From positions 248,001 to 312,000 of the forward strand of contig NZ_JAPDHW010000002.1 in the NCBI RefSeq assembly GCF_025971945.1: DNA of 64,000 nucleotides, written 5' to 3'. This document shows, piece by piece, positions 45,209 to 53,338 of the stretch (position 1 is the first letter of the stretch; every line of letters begins with the position of its first letter). The translations under genes were made by a program, and so were the position numbers. The stretch is from Chryseobacterium kimseyorum (GTDB lineage: Bacteria; Bacteroidota; Bacteroidia; Flavobacteriales; Weeksellaceae). The notes under the pieces were generated by a model. The model was not told the origin of the DNA. It saw only the letters and a list, made by a program, of their open reading frames with translations, and made no database searches.

Positions 45209-46402
45209 ATGAAAAAGCTAACTTTTCTAATGCTATTTAGTTTGCTTCTTTTTACATCTTGTAAAAAAGATCATGTAGATGCAACGACCACTCAGACTTT
45301 GCAGTCGAGCATTAATGATATGGCTTCAAGCCTTACAACGATCAAGCAGATAAAATTTAATGAAGCTCTTTATATTTTAAAAACATTCGGTGTAGAAGCC
45401 GAAGGTGATGTGAACGAACTGAAGGCTTTGGGACAATTAATCGACGGAAAAAAAGTTCCTGAAATATTATCGTTGGCAGATCAGGTAGCACAGAAAAATG
45501 GTATCGAATGGGCAAGTACTGCCCCACCTTCATTAGGAGAAATGAATATCTTCGGCGACGAGTCTGCCAAGGAAAGTGATCCGAATGACGTACGTGCATC
45601 TTCTCTAAATCTTGCCGCGCAATTATCTGGTGATACAGGTAACGGACCTACGTCAATGCAGATCATTCCAAGATTGGTAGATAACGCAGGAAATCCTGTT
45701 TCATTCACTGGTGCAGCTTTAGAAACGACTCTGGAAGTTTTCAGTAACGGCGTGAAACTTTCAACCGCTAAAAATCTAATGCAGGACAATAACTTCAGAG
45801 GATTTAATCTTAAATTTTCATCTTTGCTGGCTTCTAAAATTGTTGACAACAAGATTGACATTACCGTTTCTGTAAAAACCACTGCAAAGACTTTTAAAAT
45901 GTCTAAAATCGGTTTGGATGTAAATCCTAATGCATTAAAAGTTCCTGTGGCTCCAAAAACAGATTCTACAGTGATTGTGCAAGATCCGAATGCGGTTATT
46001 GATCCTTCCAATCCTACAGGAACAACGCCGGGAACAGTGACTGATCCTAATGCCACTACTCCAACTCAGCCAAAGCAGCCAACTGCAGACCCTAAAAATA
46101 CAGTAAGCAAATTTTTAAATAATGTAAGTTCACAAAATTTAAAAGCTGCTTTTGATGCGTCAAGCAATCCAAGCTGGGGAAGCTACGAGTCGTTCTCAAA
46201 CCCAACCTCAGGGTTTGGAGCGGTGAAAAATGTAAGTGTAAAAAATATTACTACCAACGCAACGAATCCAAACGTTTCCAGCGTAAGTGCTACGTACGAT
46301 GTTACAGATAAAAATGGGAAAACAACTTCACTGAGAGCAACTTTTGGATTAAAAAGTGTGAATGGCGAATGGAAAATTTCAAGCTATAAAATCAATCCTT
46401 AA
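45209..46402 (+). CDS. Lipoprotein of unknown function with NTF2/SnoaL-like C-terminus
   Basis: Lipobox LLFTSC gives Cys18. Residues 30-110 look helical, and residues 115-230 are a domain I do not recognise. A Pro/Thr/Asp-rich linker (about 250-295) then joins a C-terminal domain of about 100 residues (VSKFLNNVSSQNLKAAFDAS ... GEWKISSYKI) that resembles NTF2/SnoaL-like or DUF4878-type folds, where a gene product of unknown role ends with WKIxxYxI. It lies one base upstream of apt on the same strand, perhaps only by transcriptional convenience. Confidence 0.8.
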   Translation: MKKLTFLMLFSLLLFTSCKKDHVDATTTQTLQSSINDMASSLTTIKQIKFNEALYILKTFGVEAEGDVNELKALGQLIDGKKVPEILSLADQVAQKNGIEWASTAPPSLGEMNIFGDESAKESDPNDVRASSLNLAAQLSGDTGNGPTSMQIIPRLVDNAGNPVSFTGAALETTLEVFSNGVKLSTAKNLMQDNNFRGFNLKFSSLLASKIVDNKIDITVSVKTTAKTFKMSKIGLDVNPNALKVPVAPKTDSTVIVQDPNAVIDPSNPTGTTPGTVTDPNATTPTQPKQPTADPKNTVSKFLNNVSSQNLKAAFDASSNPSWGSYESFSNPTSGFGAVKNVSVKNITTNATNPNVSSVSATYDVTDKNGKTTSLRATFGLKSVNGEWKISSYKINP

Positions 46403-46403
46403 A

Positions 46404-46940
46404 ATGGCCTCACAGGAGCTGATACAAAAACTGGATAACACGATTGAAAATATTGCTGATTTTCCGATTCCGGGAATTCAGTTTAAAGATATTTCGCCAA
46501 TTTTTGCTGATCCCAAACTGTATCAGGAAGTCATCGACGACTTGGTGACATTCAGCAAAGGAAAAGTAGATGCAGTCTGTGGAATTGAAAGTCGCGGTTA
46601 TCTTTTCGGAATTGCCATTGCAGTAGCTCTGGACGTTCCTTTTATCCTGATCAGAAAAAAAGGCAAACTTCCGCCACCGATTATATCAGAGAAATATGAT
46701 CTGGAATATGGCAGTGCAGAAATAGAAACCCGTGAAGGTCAGATTAAAAAGGGTCAAAGAATTTTAATTCACGATGATCTTTTAGCGACTGGCGGAACTA
46801 CAGAAGCTGCCGCAAAATTGGTTAAGAAACAAGGCGCAGAAGTTGTTCAGTTTAGTTTTTTAATTGGATTGAAAGATTTAAAAGGTAAAGAAAAGCTCAA
46901 AAAATTTGATGCAGAAATTTATCATACTTTAGAATATTAA
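46404..46940 (+). CDS. apt: Adenine phosphoribosyltransferase
   Basis: Apt salvages adenine to AMP with PRPP. The PRPP site is RILIHDDLLATGGTTEAA near residue 120, and FPIPGIQFKDISPIF near the N-terminus is typical. The frame extends upstream into the lipoprotein gene, but ATG 46404, directly behind its stop, gives 178 residues, the usual length. Confidence 0.96.
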   Translation: MASQELIQKLDNTIENIADFPIPGIQFKDISPIFADPKLYQEVIDDLVTFSKGKVDAVCGIESRGYLFGIAIAVALDVPFILIRKKGKLPPPIISEKYDLEYGSAEIETREGQIKKGQRILIHDDLLATGGTTEAAAKLVKKQGAEVVQFSFLIGLKDLKGKEKLKKFDAEIYHTLEY

Positions 46941-46983
46941 ATACTTTTCATAATTTTTATTGTAACAATTATACTCTTAGAAA

Positions 46984-47673
46984 ATGAATAAACTTTTTTT
47001 TCTAATATTCTTTCCTTTTTTCATCAAGTCTCAAATAGGAGTAAGTTTCTTCACGGAATTAGATAGAAAAAGTGTGGTAGTAACCATCACAAATCATTCT
47101 TCCAAAAATTACGTTCTGCCTTTAGAAATGACAAATCTAAAACCATATTGGGAAGGCGAAAACTCCTGTGAAACGTTATCATATTATCATAGTCAGTCTC
47201 ATCAATTATCATTTTCATTAAAACTTACTGATTCAAAGACTAATATTGCCTTAGAACCACAAGATACTCACGTAAATTTAGATTTTGATTTTATAGAGAA
47301 AGAATTAAAGAAAAATAATGATTGCTATAACATAAATTCAGAATTGAAGAAATGGCAGCAAAAATTTAAAATCAAAGACCAAAAAGCTGCTGAATTAAAT
47401 TACTATATCTATAACAATTTAATATTTCTAAAGCCAAATCAGAAAATAAAATTCAGATTGCTAACAGATCTACAAAACATATCTAATGAGCTTTATTTTG
47501 TATATAGATATGATACCAAACCAGACAAAAGATATAGGTTTGAGCTTTTAATAGAAATTAACAATTGTGCGTATGATATATTAACACCAGAGCAAAAAGA
47601 GGAAATGAAAGATTATTCATTTTTCACAGGTAAACTACAAAGTAATAAGCTTAACTGCGACTTTTTACAATAA
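46984..47673 (+). CDS. Secreted protein of unknown function (229 aa)
   Basis: A signal peptide (MNKLFFLIFFPFFIKSQ) leads into a sequence with beta-rich start (VSFFTELDRKSVVVTITNHS) that resembles an immunoglobulin-like sandwich, followed by charged helices. Cysteines occur at several positions that could form disulfides. Base composition is more AT-rich than its neighbours, and I recognise no family. It lies 43 bases after apt. Confidence 0.7.
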   Translation: MNKLFFLIFFPFFIKSQIGVSFFTELDRKSVVVTITNHSSKNYVLPLEMTNLKPYWEGENSCETLSYYHSQSHQLSFSLKLTDSKTNIALEPQDTHVNLDFDFIEKELKKNNDCYNINSELKKWQQKFKIKDQKAAELNYYIYNNLIFLKPNQKIKFRLLTDLQNISNELYFVYRYDTKPDKRYRFELLIEINNCAYDILTPEQKEEMKDYSFFTGKLQSNKLNCDFLQ

Positions 47674-47783
47674 AATACATCAATCATTTTTTCGTTTAAC
47701 TATTTGAAATTGAAAAATCTACTTTCAACTTAAATAATATTAATAATACCTGCAAAGTATTTTGTAAATCACTCAGAAACAAT

Positions 47784-47791
47784 TAAATTTG
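47784..47791 (+). promoter_or_regulatory. Promoter of the TPR-ribH unit
   Basis: TAAATTTG with a TTTG 19 bases upstream (47761-47764), both elements of the Bacteroidetes promoter. The ATG follows 22 bases after the -7 box. Confidence 0.7.
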
Positions 47792-47813
47792 CAGTTCAAT
47801 TTTTTAAGAATTT

Positions 47814-48521
47814 ATGGCAAAATTGGGTAAGAATGCTCCAAATGAGCAAGAAGGTAAAGAAACAGTGGAATTTTTTAAAGATCTTGACAGAGAGGCTTTA
47901 AACACAGAAAGATTCCTGGAAAAATATCAGAAACCGTTAAGTATCGTTTTTGGAGTACTTGTTTTAGGAGTTTTAGGCTTTTTCGGATACCAGCAATTTG
48001 TGGTAGCTCCAAAAAATGCTGAAGCTGTAAAAACGTATTTAGCTGCTCAAAAAAATCTTACAGAAGGTAAAGATAAAGACGCTCTAGGTGGAAAATCTGC
48101 TGCTAATCCTGGTTACCTGGGAACGTACAACGAATATTCTTCAACTAAAATCGGTAAACTTTCTGCTTACAATGCAGGTTTATTGAAATTTAAAGAAGGA
48201 AAATTCCAGGAGGCCTTTGATCTTTTAGATAAATTTTCTTCTGACAACAAAACATTGATGGCCATGAAGTATGGCGCAATGGCAGATGCTAAATCTGGAC
48301 TGAATAAAAATGACGAAGCATTATCTTTATTAGATCAGGCAGCTTCAGCTTCAGATGATCCTTACACTTCTTACTTCTTCACAAGAAAAGCCGGAATCGT
48401 AGCTTTAGGAATGAAGAAAAATGCAGAAGCTAAAAAATATTTCGCAACTATTGACGAAAAATATCAGGACTACGACAACGGAATGTCTGATTCTTATATT
48501 GAAATGACTAAATATTACTAA
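47814..48521 (+). CDS. Membrane-anchored TPR-like protein (YfgM-type architecture)
   Basis: A cytosolic N-terminus of about 40 residues is followed by one span (VFGVLVLGVLGFFGY, residues 45-62) and helical repeats (AYNAGLLKFKEGKFQEAFDLLDKF, residues 118-140, and two more) that look like TPR units. The layout matches YfgM-like proteins, which bind periplasmic chaperones or the Sec translocon, but in Bacteroidetes the role is untested. It lies three bases before ribH, so the two are made together. Confidence 0.85.
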   Translation: MAKLGKNAPNEQEGKETVEFFKDLDREALNTERFLEKYQKPLSIVFGVLVLGVLGFFGYQQFVVAPKNAEAVKTYLAAQKNLTEGKDKDALGGKSAANPGYLGTYNEYSSTKIGKLSAYNAGLLKFKEGKFQEAFDLLDKFSSDNKTLMAMKYGAMADAKSGLNKNDEALSLLDQAASASDDPYTSYFFTRKAGIVALGMKKNAEAKKYFATIDEKYQDYDNGMSDSYIEMTKYY

Positions 48522-48524
48522 AAC

Positions 48525-49040
48525 ATGGCAACAGTTAATCTTTCAGATTACAAGCCACTTCATATAAATAATGCCGAGGATTTTTCTATCGGCATTGTTT
48601 TTTCTGAGTGGAATGACTTTGTAACACATAATCTACGTGATGCGGCTTTAGAAATTCTTGAAAAAGAAGGCGTAAAGTCTGAAAACATCAAATTATTTTC
48701 CGTTCCCGGAGCTTTTGAACTAAACTACGCAAGTATGCAGCTTTGTAAAGAGCGAACGTTTGATGCGGTAATTGCCATCGGATGCGTAATTAGAGGTGAA
48801 ACCCCACATTTTGATTTTGTGTGTGACGCAGTTGCCCAGGGGATTAAAGACTGCAATATTCTGACAGATACCCCAACTATCTTTTGCGTGCTGACTGATG
48901 ATACCAAAGAACAGTCGATTGCCAGAAGTGGCGGAGATCTGGGAAACAAAGGTGTAGAAGCTGCAGTAACCGCATTAAGTATGATCCAGTTTAAAAGAAA
49001 TCTTTCTGATAAAAAAGGAAACATCGGTTTTGGAAAATAA
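48525..49040 (+). CDS. ribH: 6,7-dimethyl-8-ribityllumazine synthase
   Basis: RibH is the second-last enzyme of riboflavin synthesis and forms large icosahedral or pentameric shells. Family blocks are FSVPGAFELNYASMQL and IAIGCVIRGETPHFDFVCDAVAQGI, with the catalytic histidine in the latter. Length 171 is standard. No other rib gene is near and I see no FMN riboswitch upstream. Confidence 0.96.
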   Translation: MATVNLSDYKPLHINNAEDFSIGIVFSEWNDFVTHNLRDAALEILEKEGVKSENIKLFSVPGAFELNYASMQLCKERTFDAVIAIGCVIRGETPHFDFVCDAVAQGIKDCNILTDTPTIFCVLTDDTKEQSIARSGGDLGNKGVEAAVTALSMIQFKRNLSDKKGNIGFGK

Positions 49041-49059
49041 ACTAAAACCTGTTAAAATA

Positions 49060-49087
49060 AAAAGGAGCTGATTTTACAGCTCCTTTT
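49060..49087. terminator. Bidirectional terminator of ribH and the ATP-grasp gene
   Basis: Perfect 11-bp stem AAAAGGAGCTG/CAGCTCCTTTT with loop ATTTTA. The stop codon of the convergent ATP-grasp gene (49074-49076) lies in the loop. Confidence 0.88.
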
Positions 49088-50234
49088 CTTTTATGTAAAT
49101 TTTATTTGAATCAATCAGATGAGGAATAAACCGACTTTGATTATTGGTAATTAAATGATTACTCTCACGAATACCAATTCCCGCAGGTTCCTGACCAATT
49201 ACCCAACTTCCTATAACCGGATAATTTCCGTCAAAGTTTGGCAGATCAAATAACTGTTGATAGATAAAACCTTCTTTTCCGTAATCGCCGTCATTTTCTT
49301 CAACTGCAACATTATTTTTAAACAAACTGACGTTAGCTCCTTCCCGAGAATAGATTGGTTTTTTAACGAAATCTTTTAAATGCTTCGGTTCAAAATAACA
49401 TTCCAGTAAATAAGGATGATTCGGGAACATTTCCCACAACACCGGCAAAATAGCTTTTGAGGAAAGAAGAATCTTCCAGGCAGGTTCCATCCATTGCGAT
49501 CTGAAATTATTACTGACCAGCTTTTCGCCAAAACCATCCTGCAGAATCCATTCGTAAGGATATAGTTTAAAAATATATTCCATAATGGTTTTGTCTCCGG
49601 CAATAAACTCTTGAATATCCTCTGCCCAGCCAATATCCTGGATGGGAATGAATTCTGTTTCAAAACCGGCCTGCGTTGCACAGTCCCGCAAATATTCCAC
49701 ATTCGTTACATCTTCGATATTCGTTAATGAAGCAAAATAAATGTAATGCGGATTCATGTACTTTTTAAGATACTTCCAGTAATCCACCAGCTTTTCGTGA
49801 ATGGAATTGAACTGATCTTTATAAGGAAACATTTCCTGCAGCCAATACCATTGAATTACTGAACCTTCATACAGAGAAGTCGGCGTATCGGCATTAAATT
49901 CAAGCAGCTTCAGATTTTCACCGTCAAAACCAAAATCAAATCTTCCATAGATTGACGGATGATCTTCTTCCCAGCTTGTAACAATATAATTTCTAAACCA
50001 TTCCGGAATATTGAATTTGTCCCAAAGATTTTTTTCAATAATATAATCAACAGCTTCAAGACACATTTGCCACAGCTCAGCTGTTGCAGCTTCAATTTTG
50101 TTGACTTCATCCATCGAAAATTCATAGCAATGACTTTCATCCCAGTAAAGTCCTTCCAGAGAATGATAGCCAAAACCTAGATTTTCAAGTTTATGTTCCC
50201 AGTTTTTCCGGAATTGTGACTGTACTCTTTTCAT
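49074..50234 (-). CDS. Glutathionylspermidine-synthase-like ATP-grasp protein (YgiC/YjfC type)
   Basis: The 386 residues match the synthetase domain of glutathionylspermidine synthase (GSP_synth). These ATP-grasp enzymes form an amide between a carboxylate and an amine. Visible blocks are FDGENLKLLEFNADTPTS near residue 108, LWEMFPNHPYLLECYFEP and KKPIYSREGANVSLF near 300, with the metal/ATP residues in ECYFEP. No amidase domain is present, as in E. coli YgiC. The substrate is unknown. Two small lipoprotein genes lie upstream on the same strand, 104 bases away. Confidence 0.92.
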   Translation of the reverse strand: MKRVQSQFRKNWEHKLENLGFGYHSLEGLYWDESHCYEFSMDEVNKIEAATAELWQMCLEAVDYIIEKNLWDKFNIPEWFRNYIVTSWEEDHPSIYGRFDFGFDGENLKLLEFNADTPTSLYEGSVIQWYWLQEMFPYKDQFNSIHEKLVDYWKYLKKYMNPHYIYFASLTNIEDVTNVEYLRDCATQAGFETEFIPIQDIGWAEDIQEFIAGDKTIMEYIFKLYPYEWILQDGFGEKLVSNNFRSQWMEPAWKILLSSKAILPVLWEMFPNHPYLLECYFEPKHLKDFVKKPIYSREGANVSLFKNNVAVEENDGDYGKEGFIYQQLFDLPNFDGNYPVIGSWVIGQEPAGIGIRESNHLITNNQSRFIPHLIDSNKIYIKEKEL

Positions 50235-50338
50235 ATGAAAATTTTAGTTTTTAAAGGTCCACCCGAACCGCCAGGGCACGCAATACAATCGCTGAGCCTT
50301 CATTCCTATTTATGTTCCAAATCATAGCAATTTCATCA

Positions 50339-50671
50339 TTACGATGATGCTCTGAAACCACTTCTTCCCAATCCACCTCTCACAACATTTCCTTTGTAAG
50401 AACTTCTGCCAATATTCGATTTTGAGCTGATGGCATCACTGTAATATCCCGCACGCTGATAAGCACCATTGCTGTATGCGCCATAAGGACGAAATGCATG
50501 ATACAAAAGGAAGCCGGCAATAAAACCGTGCGATCTTGAATATGAAGCTGTAGTATCTGACCTCATATAAACTTTCTTTTCTTTTCCCCACTCTTCTTTA
50601 GGCTTTTCCTGAGTACACGCAGCAAGAATTCCTGTGACGAAAAGTAATTTTACAGAACTTGATTTTTTCAT
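50339..50671 (-). CDS. Small lipoprotein, YgiB/DUF1190-like
   Basis: Lipobox ILAAC gives Cys19. The rest is Gly/Ser/Tyr-rich: SHGFIAGFLLYHAFRPYG contains a short hydrophobic patch, and YYSDAISSKSNIGRSSYKG and VVRGGLGRSG at the end resemble the C-terminal part of E. coli YgiB (YTDATG...TVTRGGFG). YgiB is encoded beside YgiC in enterobacteria as this gene is beside a YgiC-like gene. It is half the length of YgiB. The start overlaps the preceding stop by one base. Confidence 0.72.
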   Translation of the reverse strand: MKKSSSVKLLFVTGILAACTQEKPKEEWGKEKKVYMRSDTTASYSRSHGFIAGFLLYHAFRPYGAYSNGAYQRAGYYSDAISSKSNIGRSSYKGNVVRGGLGRSGFRASS

Positions 50672-50997
50672 TACTGAACGGTTATATAAAATTCGTAGTC
50701 TTTTTTCACCTTCGCACTGTGCTCATTTCCTCCTTCATCTTCCACAATCTGTAAGGTATCTCCCAAACTCGGAATGGTATCTGTCTTTATAATTTCTCTG
50801 AAAAGTTTGTTGTTTTTCCAGATCTTATGTTTTGTAATCAAAACATCGGCAGTATCAATGTGTTTCACAGAAAGCTCGGTTTCTATAGCAGATTTTTTGT
50901 CTACATTCTGTACTTCATCTTCCTTAGATTCGCTTTCGTTACAAGCGGTAACAGTTGTTAAACTTAAAAGCAAAAGAGCAATTTGAATTTTTCTCAC
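50671..50997 (-). CDS. Small lipoprotein of unknown function
   Basis: Lipobox TVTAC gives Cys19, followed by an acidic linker and about 80 residues of lysine- and threonine-rich sequence ending in KKDYEFYITVQ. The longest frame begins at TTG 51018, inside the -7 box; GTG 50997 (VRKIQIALLLLSLT) is the first start behind the promoter and gives a proper lipoprotein signal. It is the first gene of the three-gene unit with the YgiB-like and ATP-grasp genes, overlapping the former by one base. Confidence 0.72.
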   Translation of the reverse strand: MRKIQIALLLLSLTTVTACNESESKEDEVQNVDKKSAIETELSVKHIDTADVLITKHKIWKNNKLFREIIKTDTIPSLGDTLQIVEDEGGNEHSAKVKKDYEFYITVQ

Positions 50998-51015
50998 TTT
51001 AATTGTAATTTTTGA

Positions 51016-51023
51016 CAAAAATA
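51016..51023 (-). promoter_or_regulatory. -7 promoter box of the lipoprotein/ATP-grasp unit
   Basis: TATTTTTG on the minus strand, 18 bases before the GTG start at 50997. The divergent zinc-peptidase gene starts at 51065. Confidence 0.5.
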
Positions 51024-51064
51024 TTATTTAATATTTTAAATTTACACATAAAAATAACAAACAA

Positions 51065-51919
51065 ATGAAATGGACAGACGATAGAAGCGGCAACGTAGAT
51101 GACAGAAGAGGATCCGGCGGTGGCGGAGGTGCTATTGTAGGTGGTGGCTTAGGTACCATCATTATTGCCGCAATTGTATTTTTCCTTGGTGGAGATCCTT
51201 CGGCGATCCTTTCCTCAGGTGGAAATTCATCTCCACGCACGGAGCAGAGAGAATTGAGTCAGCAGGAATTGCAAGTTGGTGAATTCGTTAAAATGATTAC
51301 CGCTGAAAACGAAGAAACCTGGACTAAAATTTTTGCCGAAAACGGTATGCAATACAAACCGGCCCGAGTGGTCTTGTTCAGAGAAGGTACAAATTCCGGT
51401 TGTGGACAAGCGCAGTCTGCAATGGGACCATTTTATTGCCCTGCCGATCAATCTGTTTATATGGATATGAGTTTCTTTCAGGAGCTTCAGGAAAAATTCG
51501 GCGCAAAAGTTACAGAGTTTACCATCGCTTATGTCATGGCTCACGAGATGGGACATCATGTGCAAAATCTTTTAGGTACTTTGGATAAAACAGACCAATT
51601 GAGAAAAAGCGGAAGATATTCTGAAACGCAGCTTAATCAGGTTTCTGTAGCAACCGAACTTCAGGCTGATTTTTACGCAGGACTTTGGGCAAGATATTCT
51701 AACGAAAGAGAGAAATTTCTTGAACCCGGAGATTTAGAATCTGCAGTGGAGGCAGCAGAAGCGGTAGGTGATGATAATATTCAGAAAAGATCACAGGGAT
51801 ATGTGAATCAGGAAAGTTTTACTCACGGTTCATCTGCACAGCGTAAAGAATGGTTTATGAAAGGTTATAATTCCGGAGACATCAAACAGGGAGATACTTT
51901 TAATCAACTTTTAAGATAA
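51065..51919 (+). CDS. Neutral zinc metallopeptidase (YpfJ family), membrane anchored
   Basis: A glycine-rich N-terminus (RGSGGGGGAIVGGG) leads into one span (about residues 28-44). The catalytic domain has HEMGHH with zinc ligands His160 and His164 and catalytic Glu161; ATELQADFYAGLWA near 199 probably supplies the third ligand. CPADQSVYMDMSFFQEL is a further family block. The natural substrate of this family is not known. The gene is divergent from the lipoprotein/ATP-grasp unit and convergent with the GLPGLI gene. Confidence 0.92.
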   Translation: MKWTDDRSGNVDDRRGSGGGGGAIVGGGLGTIIIAAIVFFLGGDPSAILSSGGNSSPRTEQRELSQQELQVGEFVKMITAENEETWTKIFAENGMQYKPARVVLFREGTNSGCGQAQSAMGPFYCPADQSVYMDMSFFQELQEKFGAKVTEFTIAYVMAHEMGHHVQNLLGTLDKTDQLRKSGRYSETQLNQVSVATELQADFYAGLWARYSNEREKFLEPGDLESAVEAAEAVGDDNIQKRSQGYVNQESFTHGSSAQRKEWFMKGYNSGDIKQGDTFNQLLR

Positions 51920-51922
51920 AAT

Positions 51923-51956
51923 AAAAAGGTCTGAAGAAAATTCTTCAGACCTTTTT
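51923..51956. terminator. Bidirectional terminator between the zinc-peptidase and GLPGLI genes
   Basis: Perfect 14-bp stem with core GGTCTGAAG/CTTCAGACC and loop AAAATT, flanked by A5 and T5. Confidence 0.93.
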
Positions 51957-51960
51957 ATTT

Positions 51961-52797
51961 TTATTTCAGCTCGATAGGATTGCTGTTTCTTTTTGCTTCC
52001 TCTTTAGCCCTTTCCTCCATTCGCTTTCTCATGTCTGCAGGATTTTGGTTTCCACCACCTCCGATTCTCATTGGAGCTGAAATTCCACCGCCGCCACGCT
52101 GACTGTTCATAAAAGAAGCTGGGTCGCTTTTATATTTTTCCTGCTGCTTTACGTAATCTGTTCTTTTTACTTTGATAACATTTCCAAATGTTGTCATTTC
52201 GGGAAATTCAGAGATTTTATAGTTTTTCATTAAATCAAATGAATAATCTCCGTCAGCATCTTCTGCTTTCACTACCAAACCGGGAAGTCCGCTGAATTTA
52301 TACGGTCCATCCTGATAAGGAAGATCGGTTGTGAACCATGCGGTCCATTTTCTGCCACCAAATTCTGTTTCTGCTTTCTGAACTTTATATTCGCCGATTT
52401 TAGTAGTTTCAGATAAAATTTTCCAATCCAGAGGCCGATCTTCTTCATACGCATATTGGTCTCTTCCCAAACGGTCTTTATACAAAGTCTTCTGGTTTTT
52501 CTTATCTTTTTCAATCGAATAATTCATATTCGTTCTCAAACCTTCCATCTGCTCTCTGTTAAAACCTCTCGCTCCACCACTTTGAAAATTAGCTTTCATT
52601 ACAGAATCTCTTTTAATCCTGTTTTCAGAGTAAAACATTGATTTTTCTGCAGAGATATCCAGATATGCATTTTCTGTTTTAATATCACCTTTATTACTGA
52701 TATCCGGCTTTGAAGTGACTTGGTAAACAAATCTGTTGGTTTGGGAGAAAGTAGCCTGTGCAAGCAAGACTGCAGCAAGAATGCCTAATTTTTTCAT
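51961..52797 (-). CDS. GLPGLI-family secreted protein
   Basis: A signal peptide (MKKLGILAAVLLAQATFS) precedes a beta-rich domain with the family's name motif in the form FSGLPGLVVKAED near residue 175; WTAWFTTDLPYQDGPY just before it is also typical. The C-terminus is Gly/Met-rich and charged. The family is frequent in Flavobacteriia, often near TonB-dependent receptors, and its function is unknown. No receptor gene is adjacent here. Confidence 0.9.
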   Translation of the reverse strand: MKKLGILAAVLLAQATFSQTNRFVYQVTSKPDISNKGDIKTENAYLDISAEKSMFYSENRIKRDSVMKANFQSGGARGFNREQMEGLRTNMNYSIEKDKKNQKTLYKDRLGRDQYAYEEDRPLDWKILSETTKIGEYKVQKAETEFGGRKWTAWFTTDLPYQDGPYKFSGLPGLVVKAEDADGDYSFDLMKNYKISEFPEMTTFGNVIKVKRTDYVKQQEKYKSDPASFMNSQRGGGGISAPMRIGGGGNQNPADMRKRMEERAKEEAKRNSNPIELK

Positions 52798-52835
52798 TTC
52801 TTTCCTGATTTATAGTTTTGATTTTAAATATACAC

Positions 52836-52843
52836 CAAAGTTA
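52836..52843 (-). promoter_or_regulatory. -7 promoter box of the GLPGLI gene
   Basis: TAACTTTG on the minus strand, 38 bases before the ATG at 52797. Confidence 0.55.
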
Positions 52844-52856
52844 AACCATCGATGAT

Positions 52857-52887
52857 AAAAATCGATAAAATAAAAACGTCGATTTTT
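52857..52887. promoter_or_regulatory. Inverted repeat at the sufA-like promoter, possible operator
   Basis: Perfect 9-bp arms AAAAATCGA/TCGATTTTT with a 13-base spacer. The right arm ends 20 bases before the sufA-like -7 box, covering the -33 region. A further ATCGAT lies just upstream. The repeat is visible; binding by an Fe-S or iron regulator is inference. Confidence 0.45.
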
Positions 52888-52906
52888 ATATACTGATTAT
52901 TGTTCG

Positions 52907-52914
52907 TATTTTTG
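52907..52914 (+). promoter_or_regulatory. -7 promoter box of the suf operon
   Basis: TATTTTTG, 28 bases before the ATG at 52943. Confidence 0.55.
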
Positions 52915-52942
52915 CACCATTAAATCATTCTAAATAAATACA

Positions 52943-53272
52943 ATGATAAAAGTTTCAGATCATGCTAAGGAAAAAGCCATTCAACTGATGACAGAAGATG
53001 GTTTTAATCCGGCAGAAGATTATATAAGAGTTGGGGTAAAGAGCGGAGGTTGTTCTGGTTTGGAATATGTTTTGGGTTTCGACAACAAAAAAACAGATAC
53101 CGATCAGATTTTCGAAGACAATGATATCAAAATTGTGGTAGAAAAAAAATCTATTCTTTATTTAGCAGGTACTGTCCTGGAATACTCAGGAGGGTTGAAT
53201 GGAAAAGGATTTGTTTTTAACAATCCTAATGCAGCCAGAACGTGTGGTTGTGGTGAGAGTTTTTCTTTATAA
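52943..53272 (+). CDS. A-type iron-sulfur carrier (SufA/IscA/ErpA family)
   Basis: At 109 residues with the three conserved cysteines, Cys37 in GGCSGLEY and Cys101 and Cys103 in CGCGESF, it is an A-type carrier that holds and delivers Fe-S clusters. It is the first gene before sufB, so SufA-type use is likely; the sequence alone does not separate SufA from ErpA. Confidence 0.95.
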   Translation: MIKVSDHAKEKAIQLMTEDGFNPAEDYIRVGVKSGGCSGLEYVLGFDNKKTDTDQIFEDNDIKIVVEKKSILYLAGTVLEYSGGLNGKGFVFNNPNAARTCGCGESFSL

Positions 53273-53302
53273 TTAGACATTGGAAGTATTGATTTAGAAT
53301 AC

Positions 53303-53335
53303 TCTAAATCTTAAATCTAATTTCTAAAATCTAAT
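53303..53335. repeat. Degenerate TCTAAA tandem repeat before sufB
   Basis: Four TCTAA copies (53303, 53316, 53323, 53330) lie within 33 bases of the sufB leader. Such tracts are low-complexity and may only reflect base composition. Confidence 0.45.
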
Positions 53336-53338
53336 AAA

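Noticed and set aside
45481..46056. 191-codon minus-strand frame opposite the lipoprotein gene
   Set aside because: Antisense shadow of a gene with a good signal peptide and promoter.
48400..48560. FMN riboswitch ahead of ribH
   Set aside because: ribH starts three bases after the TPR-like gene and no riboswitch-like conserved stems are visible upstream of that gene either.
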